Source: Spongospora subterranea (Eukaryota; Endomyxa; Phytomyxea; Plasmodiophorida; Plasmodiophoridae). From it: a DNA stretch of 14,726 nucleotides. Shown piece by piece: positions 1 to 9,039 of this stretch. The stretch is from NCBI GenBank assembly GCA_900404475.1, contig OUQQ01000521.1, positions 1 through 14,726 of the forward strand. The letters are read 5' to 3'. The stretch's first letter is position 1, and every line of letters starts with the position of its first letter. The notes under the pieces were generated by a model. It did no database searches and was not told the origin of the DNA. It saw only the letters and a list, made by a program, of their open reading frames with translations. The translations under genes and the position numbers were made by a program.

Positions 1-284
1 AATCTGGCAAGACGAAATGGAGGATGACACCATTGCCCAGTTTGTAATGATCCTGGGTCAGCAGTCTCCAGCGACCGTTTGGTTCTAGTCTCTGTCGATT
101 CCGGGCGGCAAGAATTGAAATTAACAGCAATCGCCTCCCAAAAAACGTCCGACTTCTGCCCTGTTCCCGTTCGTGAATCTTGAGATACATGCAGCCAGGA
201 CCTGCACAGTTGATCGACTTCATCTTCGTCGAAATTGGTTCCTCGTAGTGGCCTGGTCTTTGTTAGCTGAGTTGCCATTGCCAT
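1..284 (-). CDS. Transposon-type SANT/Myb-like DNA-binding protein, N-terminal part (runs off left edge, probably frameshifted)
   Basis: The minus-strand frame opens at ATG 284-282 (a second ATG is at 278-276) and stays open to the window edge, 94 codons. About residues 15-60 show the SANT/trihelix-like pattern of plant and oomycete transposon-associated 'NAM C-terminal-like' proteins: GTNFDEDEVDQLCRSWL, then GTGQKSDVFWEAIAVNFN. Trp30 and Trp49 sit where the first two helix tryptophans are expected. In this family a third helix follows with a basic-SLE-x-RW-type motif. Here the first frame reads KRSLET and then turns unlike the family, while the RW-type continuation (GRWRLLTQDHYKL) lies in another frame around bases 65-95. 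That suggests an old indel and a decaying element copy, although a splice site cannot be excluded. Such proteins are usually accessory DNA-binding factors of DNA transposons or domesticated relatives. The family call is from memory and the element type is not determined. Confidence 0.7.
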   Translation of the reverse strand, partial: MAMATQLTKTRPLRGTNFDEDEVDQLCRSWLHVSQDSRTGTGQKSDVFWEAIAVNFNSCRPESTETRTKRSLETADPGSLQTGQWCHPPFRLAR

Positions 285-682
285 GATTCTGCTCACGCAA
301 CAGCACCTACCAATTGCAAAAAACGAGTTTGCCGTTGCCCGGGATAATTATGCCGATACCGTGTCCGCGGTGGGACCTACTGTTTCCGATTTTCCGGTAA
401 AACCCACGGCAAAATGCCGGAAAAGTGCGTTTACCGTTGCGAGGTGGAGATGCTCTTATAAGAACGTCCGCGCGCCGGCTCATCGTTACATTCCTGGACT
501 GTACAACAACATGGGGTTGGTGTACCTACTGTGTACTGCAGATTGTAGTCGCGCAACTATCCATGTGTACATATGCTGTCTGTCTGGTGCGAGGACTAAG
601 GAGTGTATCTATATCTACAGACGCAATCTCCGTGACTATTGGGTTCACATATCCCCCGTTGATAATCAGAAGTGATTTAATC
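285..682. other. Intergenic region between the mobile-element ORF and DLST
   Basis: This is the divergent spacer between the minus-strand SANT-like ORF and the DLST start. Long open frames cross it on +, but they show no family resemblance and no convincing splice context, so none is called. The only structure seen is an inverted repeat at 390-424. The DLST promoter presumably lies here, but no recognisable core element was found. Confidence 0.5.
387..425. repeat. Imperfect hairpin, arms TTTTCCGG / CCGGAAAA
   Basis: The arms at 390-397 and 417-424 are perfect 8-bp complements around a 19-base loop. The left flank extends to CGATTTTCC at 387-395. The same CGATTTTCC and GGAAAA combination with similar spacing recurs at 12728-12763, so this may be a fragment of a dispersed mobile-element end rather than a gene signal. 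Confidence 0.4.
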
Positions 683-2494
683 ATGCATCGGGGTGTGGTC
701 GTCGCAAGACGTTTGTTTAACATCGCCGCTACACACCAGGTCGGTATTGTCTATGATGCCAATAAATTTGACGCTTATAAAGTCGTAGGCTGTACGATCT
801 GTTTCGTCTAAAGCCGTGTTTGGTCGGCCATGGGTCGCAGTGATTCCCACGTTTTCGCGCGCCAGGTTCATGGCGTCGAAAACAGTGGATGTTCCATCGA
901 TGGGCGACTCCATCACTGAAGGTACCGTGTTGTCTTGGAGCGTGAACGAGGGTGATTATGTCGAAGCCGACCAAGTCGTCTGTGTGATCGAGACCGATAA
1001 GGTCAGCGTTGACGTTCGCACACCAGTCGCTGGCAAGATTACGTCGCAGAAAGCGGCCGCTGATGAGGTGGTTTCTGTCGGGGCACCGCTTTTCACCATT
1101 GATGAGAGCGCAGAAGCACCCGCCTCATCGGCTCCCAAAGCTGCGTCAGAATCCGCCCCATCACCTGTAGCACCTAAGTCTGAGGCTTCACCAACTTCAC
1201 AAAAAACGTCTCCAGCGTCAAAGAGCAAACCAGCTTCAAAGCCATCAGAGTCACCGAAAAGTTGGTTGTCAGTGTTAGCTTGGCTTGTGTGTTTTCGTCT
1301 TAATGAGAAGTAGAAAAGCACTTTGATGTTATAGGCCATGTCGATCATTCGGTTTTTTAATGTTTCTTCGTTTATTGTTCCGTCCATTTTCATTGACGTT
1401 ATTCGCAGAGTCCAACGTGCAAACAGGCGAACGTACAGAGCGACGAGTTCCGATGTCTAGAATGCGACAACGGATCGCGGAGCGGTTGAAACAAGCTCAG
1501 AATACTGCAGCGTCATTAACCACTTTCAATGAAATCGACATGTCTGCATTAATGGGTCTGCGATCGAAGCTCAAAGATGATTTTCAGGTATGCAGTTTCT
1601 CATTTCCAACGTCGCCATTTTATTCTCAAATCTGATAAGCGTTCATCAAATGGTGTGTCATGATGTGACAGTATTGTTAATTTTTTTTTTACATCCAGGA
1701 AACGCATGACTCTAAATTAGGATTCATGTCTGCGTTTGTTAAAGCGTCGGTGGTGGCGTTGCAGGATCAGCCCAACGTTAATGCATATATTGAAGGCAAT
1801 GAGGTTAGTGCAGAATCTTGCGATCTGGAAACGTCATGCGCATGTATGCATGTGTAGATTGTTTATCATGATTACTGTGATATATCTGTCGCCGTTGCCA
1901 CTCCAACTGGTTTAGTGGTTCCTGTCTTACGCGACTGTCAGAACATGTCTTTCGCCGATGTAGAACTGTCCATTGCAGCTTTTGGTAATATTTCCACTCA
2001 ACTGACCTTACCGGTTTCAAACTATGTGTATTCAGGAAAGAAAGCTCGAGAAGGTCAGCTCGCACTTGAAGACATGGCGGGTGGTACTTTCACGATTTCT
2101 AACGGAGGTAATTTCAATTTTTGGCGTTTTTTTACCTCTTGATTTTTTCGAGTTCGTTTCAAATTCATTGTTTCATTATCAGACATTTACGACTTGTTTG
2201 TAGGAGTTTACGGCTCCCTTTTCGGAACACCAATTCTCAATCCACCGCAATCCGCCATCCTTGGAATGCACGGTATTTTCGAACGGTCAGGAATAAGATC
2301 AATTTCCTTCAAAGGTTTCTGACAGTTTGATTGCCAGCCCTGTTGTGGTCAAAGGAGAAATTGTGATTAGACCGATGATGTACGTCGCTCTGTCCTACGA
2401 CCATCGTATTATTGATGGGCGCGAAGCTGTTTTGTTTTTGCGCAAGATCAAAGCTTGTATTGAAGAACCTACGCGGATGCTGCTTCACATATAA
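683..2494 (+). CDS. DLST: Dihydrolipoamide succinyltransferase, E2 of mitochondrial 2-oxoglutarate dehydrogenase
   Basis: It transfers succinyl from the lipoyl arm to CoA in the TCA-cycle 2-oxoglutarate dehydrogenase core. Exons: 683-739, 789-1260, 1409-1587, 1699-1803, 1858-1984, 2036-2107, 2204-2285, 2338-2494. Introns are 49, 148, 111, 54, 51, 96 and 52 nt. The sum is 1251 nt, giving 416 aa (human about 453). Residues 1-46 are Arg-rich with no acidic residue, as in a mitochondrial presequence, and are split by the first intron. The lipoyl domain is about 48-125, with the lipoylated Lys in ETDKVS (K90). An Ala/Ser/Pro/Lys linker follows. The catalytic domain has [39 protein letters not shown] and the active-site DHRIIDG (H387, D391). 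No peripheral E3-binding domain is visible, as in animal DLST. The ATG at 683 is the best start because it gives a targeting peptide; the internal ATG at 870 would begin the mature part. The identity is secure and the first exon is slightly less so. Confidence 0.93.
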
Positions 2495-2874
2495 ATTTCC
2501 AATAGTGTTTATTCATGGATGATTAATCAAAATGTGCGTTTCTCCAATCTAAAACATCGTTATCAGAACTATTTCATCAGAGCAGAGGTAACGCCCGATT
2601 TCTTTGAGGGACTTGTAGATTCCACACATCAAATAAAAAAAGGAAAGGGCAAGCAAGAAACACAAAAATGAAAACTTTTACCAAAGATCCAGACATTGAG
2701 CTTTGGGCAGATGAATTTTCAAGGTGCAGCAGCACTGCTTGTTGAGAACTGCAAAAAGAACCCGAACTTTGAAAACCGAGATGTTGAAGTGTTGCAGCCC
2801 AATTTCAAAACGATCTCCACTGTATCCCAGAGACCGAATCAACGTTTACACGAAATCAAAGCAGAAAAATCTCA
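2495..2874. other. Convergent 3' spacer between DLST and the ankyrin-RING gene
   Basis: This is A/T-rich 3' flanking DNA shared by two converging genes. An AATAAA hexamer at 2632-2637, about 140 nt after the DLST stop, is a possible polyadenylation signal for DLST. Short + open frames (for example from ATG 2668) can be spliced to about 60 residues, but they resemble no family and are not called. Confidence 0.45.
2632..2637 (+). terminator. Possible polyadenylation signal of DLST
   Basis: AATAAA followed by an A-rich run lies 138 nt past the TAA stop of DLST. Position and sequence fit a poly(A) signal, but the hexamer is common by chance in A/T-rich DNA and many protists do not depend on it. 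Confidence 0.3.
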
Positions 2875-4276
2875 TCATATATAAATTTTTATTATTTCTG
2901 TTATTGATTCATTACAGATTGGGCACCTATACCAAACGTGGATGTTGTAGCAATCGGCACATAAACATAAATGTCGGCATGGCATAGTCAGGTATGATTT
3001 CACCCCGCTCAGGCATGCAACACATGTTGTGTCAATCTGGGGCGCATCGTCTTCGTAAGGAGCCGTGGCTCTTGGTATGTTAGAGGGCCGGACAGCCAAC
3101 GACGAACGCTCGCGGCGAAAACGAATCTGCTCAACGGCATCCATGACTCGTAAGCAGATGTCGATTTGTTTCTGTAATCGTAGCGATTCGTCAGGCAGTA
3201 TTGCTTCCTTGCCTAAAGATACGGCGATGGTGTTCGACCTATTGGCCTCGTATTGTCTCAAAAGCAGCTGCTCCGTCAATCTGCGAATATCGTCCGTCTT
3301 CAAAACGTTGACCCCAGTCGCGGGAGAGCCCATGAGAGTTCCAAATCTTTCGCAGAGAGCCATCGCTTCACATTTAGCCAACACCGCGTGCCGTACTACT
3401 TCGAACGCAAGTGGATCCGCCACCACAACAGTCATGTTGGAAAATCGAACCTGGAGGTTCCAGGCTGTTACCAACGTGATGTTGTTTGTCCACGGCAACT
3501 GATAATCTGCTCGATCAACAGGCCGTAACCGCAACGCTTTTGAAAACATTTTCAGCAGCGATTTTGTCCGAATGGTCAGAGAATCTGGAGTGACTTTCGC
3601 AAGAGCTCGTATATTTCGCTTCTCGCCACTTGATATGGTAGCCCTGAACCCATGGTGCAAAAAATACCGGAATCGCTTCCCGTCTTTTAACGCCAACATC
3701 ATTGACGGGTCAGAAGATTCCTTTGCCAGTTCGTATATGGTTTTGCTACAGCTCGGCCCTATGCGAAAGTAATCGACAAGACCGGCGTAGCACAACTGTC
3801 GTAGAGCAGTAGCATCGCCAACGTGTATTGCCAACCTTGCCATTGTCGTACTATGTGGTGGAATTAGCCCACGACGAATGAAAATCGCCAATGATTGCAG
3901 TGCATGGTTCTTGATTGACAAGCAGATTGCCACATTGATTTCGGCGCTAGTACAGGAGTGACGTACAAGGAGGCATTCACACACCACAAAATGGTCCCGT
4001 GAAACCGCCCACATCAACGCGGTCCAACCCCGTTTATCCACAGCTCGAGGATCCGCTCCACAATCCAGCAGATGCTCCCTGAAATCTGTGTCATTTCTCA
4101 CGTATGCCGATCGCATGAAATTATTACACTAATGCCAGGTCACCAAGCTCCGCTGCCAACATGAGCGGTGTCCATCTTCGTTTAGTCGACGCTTCGTTTA
4201 CTAGCGTTGTGTCCGCCCACCACGCTCGCGTATGATACTGCGCGAGCAGACACCTCTCTTCTACGTCATTCGCCAT
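2875..4276 (-). CDS. Ankyrin-repeat protein with C-terminal C3HC4 RING finger (probable E3 ubiquitin ligase)
   Basis: Two exons, 4276-4128 and 4078-2875, are separated by a 49-nt intron (4127-4079, GTAATA..CAG). Together they give 1353 nt and 450 aa. The splice is strongly supported because it completes an ankyrin repeat: TPLMLAAELGDLALV joins EHLLDCGADPRAVDKRGWTA. A TGA lies in frame upstream of ATG 4276 with no ATG between them. Ankyrin repeats are at about 34-97, with a degenerate one or two to about 155. The middle, about 160-395, has no recognised domain. Residues 402-439 form a compact RING: C-x2-C-x11-C-x-H-x3-C-x2-C-x8-C-x2-C, of the type seen at the C-termini of IAP-like and MUL1-like ligases. 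Such a RING normally binds an E2 ubiquitin-conjugating enzyme while the ankyrin repeats bind a substrate. Ligase activity is inferred and no specific orthologue is recognised. The gene is convergent with DLST and divergent from the M16 protease. Confidence 0.85.
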
Positions 4277-5029
4277 AGCTTTTTGATCGGTCACCCTCCC
4301 ACCTCGGTTACAGACAGGTCATCGGTCGCTATATTCCGTCAATACGCGTAATGGCACTCGAATGGCGATGTTGGCGTAAACACTTGATCGGCCGTTACCG
4401 TGGCGGCACTGCCTGTCCGACTGATCCTGGGCGTGGCGTCAATGTGTTGATGTCCCTTCTTGTGACGGGTCAAATTGCGCCATTATCGAGTACAGGTCAT
4501 CGAAACCATGGAAACGATACAACATGATTCGCTGCAACCCGCTAATCGACTTGAGGGTTAACGTATGACAGCACGAGCATGACTGTAGCGTGTCATGTCG
4601 AATCGTTGAGACAGCGTGTAACAGATTGGGCGGAGACCGCGCACCAAAGTTGGGAACGGTAATGTGTCGCTCGACCTGCAGTTGTGTAATGTACTCCTAT
4701 AGTATGTCATTCCGATATTAGTGATCTGTGATCGAACATATTTGCATCGAGGGCGGTTGCATAATGGGCGGCATGAAACCCAACGAACGGTTGCTGGAAT
4801 TACTATCGAGCGATCCTTTGTTCAAGGGCTCAACGATATCCCATGCTCAATAATACACTTCGATTCAAGTGCGATCAGATGGCGGTCCTCTAACGGGATA
4901 TGGTCATCTTTGCAGTCGCAACCGCTAGAATGGGCAGTTTTGATTCCACGGTGATCTATTATGAGTTTGTCATTCTCACGGCACTTGCTGTCGGAGTTGG
5001 CAGTTGTCGACTGACACCGCCAACGAAAG
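4277..5029. other. Divergent spacer between the ankyrin-RING and M16 protease genes
   Basis: About 750 bp separate two divergent ATGs, so both promoters should lie here. No TATA-like or initiator-like element stands out enough to call. On the minus strand an 86-codon frame (4696-4439) without an early ATG is open and can be extended by a 46-nt GT..AG intron to a stop near 4340. It follows a TAG that could be a splice acceptor. It resembles no family, and open frames of this length are expected by chance, so it is only noted. Confidence 0.45.
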
Positions 5030-8000
5030 ATGACTGAACGCCTGTCGGATGACGATTTGATTAAATCGCCTCATGACCGATTGCAATACCGGCGCATTCG
5101 GCTCAGCAATGGGCTTAGAGTTACGATCGTCAAACAGGAACCGAACAGCGAAGAGAACGACAACAAAGAAAGAGGGGAGGAGGAGCAGGATGACGACATC
5201 GATGAGAACAGCGAAGATCAGGTCTGTTTACGCAACATTACTTGTTTGCTTTACCTATTCCTTTTTTGAACAATTTCTCCCTTTGTTGACTCGGGATAAG
5301 TTCATTTCTTCGGCCTATTTGTCGTTGAAAACTATGTGCAAGGACCTGGAATTCCCTTATTCCAAGATTTTCACCGTGAACTATTATTTCATAGGGTAGC
5401 TTCAATATTCAATTTTTTGATTCATTTTTTAGACTGACGCTTCTAGTTCTGGCAGCGGCAGCACTGATGGAGGCGCAGCCAAACCTGCTGCTGTCGCACT
5501 GGGCGTCACGGTTGGCCATTTTCATGACCCGCCTGAATTTCCGGGTTTAGCACACCTACTGGAACACATGTGAGCGAAATTTGTTCTGCGTTTGGTTCCA
5601 GTCTGATAGGGTTTTAGGCTGTTCATCGGACGACCACCTGATGAGAACTCATGGGAATCTTTTTTGTCTGAACATGGAGGATGGTCCAACGCATCAACTA
5701 GTGAAGAGACTACCCTCTATTTTTACGAGATTCACCCCGATTATCTCGCTGAGTCTCTAACCCGGTTCGTCCAGCAGTTTCTTATCGATCCGCCTCTTTG
5801 TGCAGAAGCGATTTCACGTGAAATCTTGGTGAGGTTTTGTCCGATCTGATCACGAAGTTTGATGAGTCCTTATTTGTTGTCTTGTTGCAATTCTGGTTTA
5901 GTTTAGTTTGCTGACCTTTTTTGCCTTGCAGGCAGTGGATTGTGAGTTCCAGGAAGGTGTGCTAGTGGACGAGCATCGTTCCACTCAAATCTTGTGCCAA
6001 CGTGCTCGACCTTCTCATCCATTTTGTAAATTCGGTTGGGGCAATCAGAACTCATTGCGTGGTGGTGTGGAGCAATCGGTAACCGATGAAGTTCTTGCCG
6101 CTTCCTTACTGCAGTTCCATCGTAGACATTACGTTGCCAACCAAATGAACCTGGCTGTTATGGTCCCGGATCTCGACCTAGCCGAGAAGTTGATCACTGC
6201 CACGTTCGCTACCGTTCGTGCTGGTCCAGTATCAAACAAACTTGGTGTGGCTGATTTGCCATTTGACATGTCCCAAAATCAACCGAATTTGTTCCAGGTT
6301 GGTCTACGTTTTTTTTCAAAGCTAATCGTCCTGTAAAAATTCATTCATGATGAAGTGCAGAAATCAGTTTTGCTGTTAATCTCAATTTCGGTCGTCCTTG
6401 TATGTTTTTATGACGTTCGTCCTTATGACTTTGGTCAGATTGAATCCATCAAGGAATCGTATACAATGGAGCTGGTTTTTCAGTTGCCCAACATGTCGTC
6501 GAGCTATGATACGCAATCGTGTTCATATTGGGGCGAAGTTTTGGGCGATGAGGGTGTTGGATCAGCCATCAGCTTGTTACGTGCTCGGGGCCTTGCTTCC
6601 AGCTTAGAGGCAGGTCTTTCTCAAGAGCAAACCTACCAAAATACTCTCTTTTTCTTATTTACCATTGAGATCACACTGACTAAACAAGGTTTTGATGCCT
6701 GGCGCGACGTGTTGTCGCTGATGTTTGCTTATATCAATGAGATCGTTAAGACTGGTCCGCAAGAACAACTCTGGCGTCAATATTCGCGAATGGCTGCTGC
6801 ATCCTTCGCTTGGATGGAACCTAAAGAACCTTCTGATACTGTTGAAACGCTCGCTTATGCAATGCAAAAATATCCTTGGCACGATGTCCTTTCAGGGCCT
6901 TATCGGTGGACTCGCTATGATCCAAACTTAATCGCGAGAATTGGCTTGTCGTTCACACCCGACAACTGCATCATTATGTTGTTGGGACGTTTTGCCGAAG
7001 ATCCCTCGATTGACGTCATAGAGCCGTGGTTTGGAACTCGCTTTCGCGCCACACGCATTGACCAAGAACTTATGGTCTCGTTGGTCACTGTCTCTGATCC
7101 TGAATTGGCGCTTCCAATATGCAGCCCGCTCGCACCTGAATCATTCACGGTTGTTGAGCGCATCGGCAATTCTGACCATACTCCGCATATTGTTTATCAA
7201 AAGGGTATGCTTTACGTCAAACTGACAAAGTTGAATTATTTTATCAAATTTAATCGTTTTTTCAAGGGAAATTGTCGAATACTGATTTCTTGATTAGATC
7301 GGTTGCGAATGTGGCATTTATTGGATTATAAACATGTGACGCCTCGGGCACACGTATCGCTTCGATTTTACACGAGCGCCGTTTATGAAAGTCCTTTGAA
7401 GGCGGTTTGCTCCCGCCTACTTATCATGCTGTTGGAGGACGCCCTCATGGCTTATCTGTACTCTGGCGAAGTGGCTGATCTGACTCTCAATATGCGAGCC
7501 ACTCGTCGCTGTTTGGAGTTCCAAGGCGAGGGTTTCACCGACAAATTGTTCCAATTTATCAACCATGTCATCTATGGATCTAAAAATTCTTTGCGACATC
7601 TAATGCTAGACCACCAGCGCTTTGAAATCATCAAAGCACGTTTGCAACTCGCCTGGTCTTCTTTGTTTTACGCCGCCTCCGAACAGGTCTCGATTTTTTA
7701 CAAAATACTTCAATGTTTACGACTTAATGCTGCTTTTGGTCATAGATATCGTATGAGCGATTACAAGTCCTTCAACTCCCGAAGTATTCCATCGATTTGT
7801 TACGATCTGCATTGGCCAATGCACAACTTGACGATGTGGAGTCTTTACTGTCGCAAATTCGGTCAGCTGTCTCTATTGACTGTTTCATCCATGGGAACGT
7901 TAGCGCCGTTGATGCGAAATCGTTTGCCAACGATCTCAATAACGTATGGCAATGTGCTGGCCCGTTACCGTCACAAGTGGCGTTGAAAGTGCGGCTTTTG

Positions 8001-8915
8001 CCTCGTGGCTCTACCGTGACCTGGACTCGACCCTCCTTCAATCCAGTAGAACATAATTCGGGTCATGTGTCGTATTATCAACTTGGCCCCGAGTCTATCA
8101 CCGATCGAGTTCTTCTGAAGTTATTACAGCGAATATCATCGGAAAACTGCTTTGATTGTCTCAGGTATTTTTTTTGTTGATTGTTCATTTCTTCGGATGC
8201 TTTCCACTCCATTTTGTTTGCCCGCTTGGACGTTCATCAAAGTTGACCCATGATGTTGTAGGACAAAGATGCAATTGGGCTATACTGTTGGTATTCATTT
8301 CTTGAATACAGATGGAATCCTTGGCCTCTCCATCGAAATCGTGTCTGCCTCGCATTCCGCGTATGAATGCGAACGTCAAATCGAACGTTGGTTAACAGAT
8401 GAACTCAAGCCTCATATTCAAACCCTATCCGATGAGGTCTTCGAAAATCATATCGAAGGTTTTATCATGGAACTTGAGGTTGGTTGCCAATATTGCTTGG
8501 TCTTGTTCACTACAAATTGTGTTTCAGTCCACCGTTTCTTTTTTGCATTTTGAACAGTTATACAATTCGATTATAAATTCGTTGTACCCTTCATCGTTGG
8601 TGGTTACATAACTGAAAAAATGTATAGGCTCAAGATTATTGTCTAAGCGCGAGGTCAGAGAGGTTCTGGGAAGAGATTACGACACATTCCTATGTGTTTG
8701 ATCGGGTTGATCGCGAGGTTCGTTTTGTGGAATCTGTTGAACGTGGCGATTTGGTCGCTTTGCTTGATCGAATGATTGCCGAGAAGTCGCGTTGCAAACT
8801 TTCTACTCATGTTATTGGCCTTGCCGGCGAGAATTCTGTACAAAGCATTGGTTCCCTTGCCGACATAGCCAAACTCGATGTGTATACTCGAAAAATCGAT
8901 TTACAAATGTCATAA
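5030..8915 (+). CDS. M16 metalloprotease of the nardilysin/insulysin type
   Basis: Exons: 5030-5221, 5433-5569, 5618-5828, 5932-6297, 6439-7204, 7298-7686, 7746-8164, 8262-8478, 8628-8915. Introns are 211, 48, 103, 141, 93, 59, 97 and 149 nt. The sum is 2985 nt, giving 994 aa, the usual size for this family. The protein is a zinc endopeptidase that cuts peptides inside a closed two-half chamber. The inverted zinc motif is HLLEH (H105, E108, H109), completed by the splice before LFIG. The third ligand is E185 in AVDCE, 76 residues on, as expected. All family blocks follow in order: GDEGVGSAISLLRARGL, GPQEQLW, WFGT, SFVADP-like blocks being absent, RFEIIKARLQ, HGNV, CFDCLRTKMQLGY, FWEEITTHSYVFDR. 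An acidic stretch at about residues 40-64 sits where nardilysins carry their acidic insertion, only much shorter; this favours nardilysin over insulysin. A TGA is in frame upstream of ATG 5030. Cytosolic location is inferred because no signal peptide is seen. Confidence 0.94.
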
Positions 8916-9039
8916 AATATTTACTGCAGTAGTGCTTTTATTATTCCAGAAGATGAACCATCTGTCTCTTCATCATTAATAATATTCGGATTTGAATCTT
9001 TTAGCGCGTCAAGCTTTGTATGTACGGTTCAATGGCTTC
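8916..9039. other. Short tail-to-tail spacer between the M16 protease and TTLL genes
   Basis: Only 124 bp separate the TAA of the protease gene and the TGA of the TTLL gene, so their 3' ends probably overlap. The spacer is A/T-rich, with several near-matches to AATAAA (for example ATAAAA just after the protease stop) but no exact hexamer. No gene is seen. Confidence 0.5.

Noticed and set aside
2..89. Plus-strand open frame at the left edge, ending in a TAG at 87-89
   Set aside because: It is antisense to the SANT/Myb-like ORF, which has clear family motifs. The plus-strand reading has none.
283..811. Two long plus-strand open frames upstream of DLST (130 and 128 codons)
   Set aside because: The first has no family resemblance. 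Only the last 19 codons before 739 of the second fit a gene, as the DLST first exon.
816..869. Start of DLST at 816
   Set aside because: The codon is GTG, which is not a usual eukaryotic start. The frame is open upstream and joins a better first exon.
2668..2884. Small gene from ATG 2668 with a 66-nt intron
   Set aside because: It lies in the convergent 3' spacer, has no recognisable motif and overlaps the ankyrin-RING 3' end.
4340..4822. Minus-strand open frames suggesting another spliced gene between the ankyrin-RING and protease genes
   Set aside because: Frames of 85-95 codons are expected by chance in six frames of this window. No start codon or family motif was found, and competing frames overlap.
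4968..4985. TCATTC near the protease ATG as an oomycete-type initiator
   Set aside because: It matches only the first few bases of the remembered consensus and lacks the downstream T-rich part. The organism is itself uncertain.
6355..6438. Hydrophobic start of an open frame (apparent signal peptide) before the large protease exon
   Set aside because: Alignment to the M16 family begins after the AG at 6437-6438. The hydrophobic stretch is translated intron sequence.
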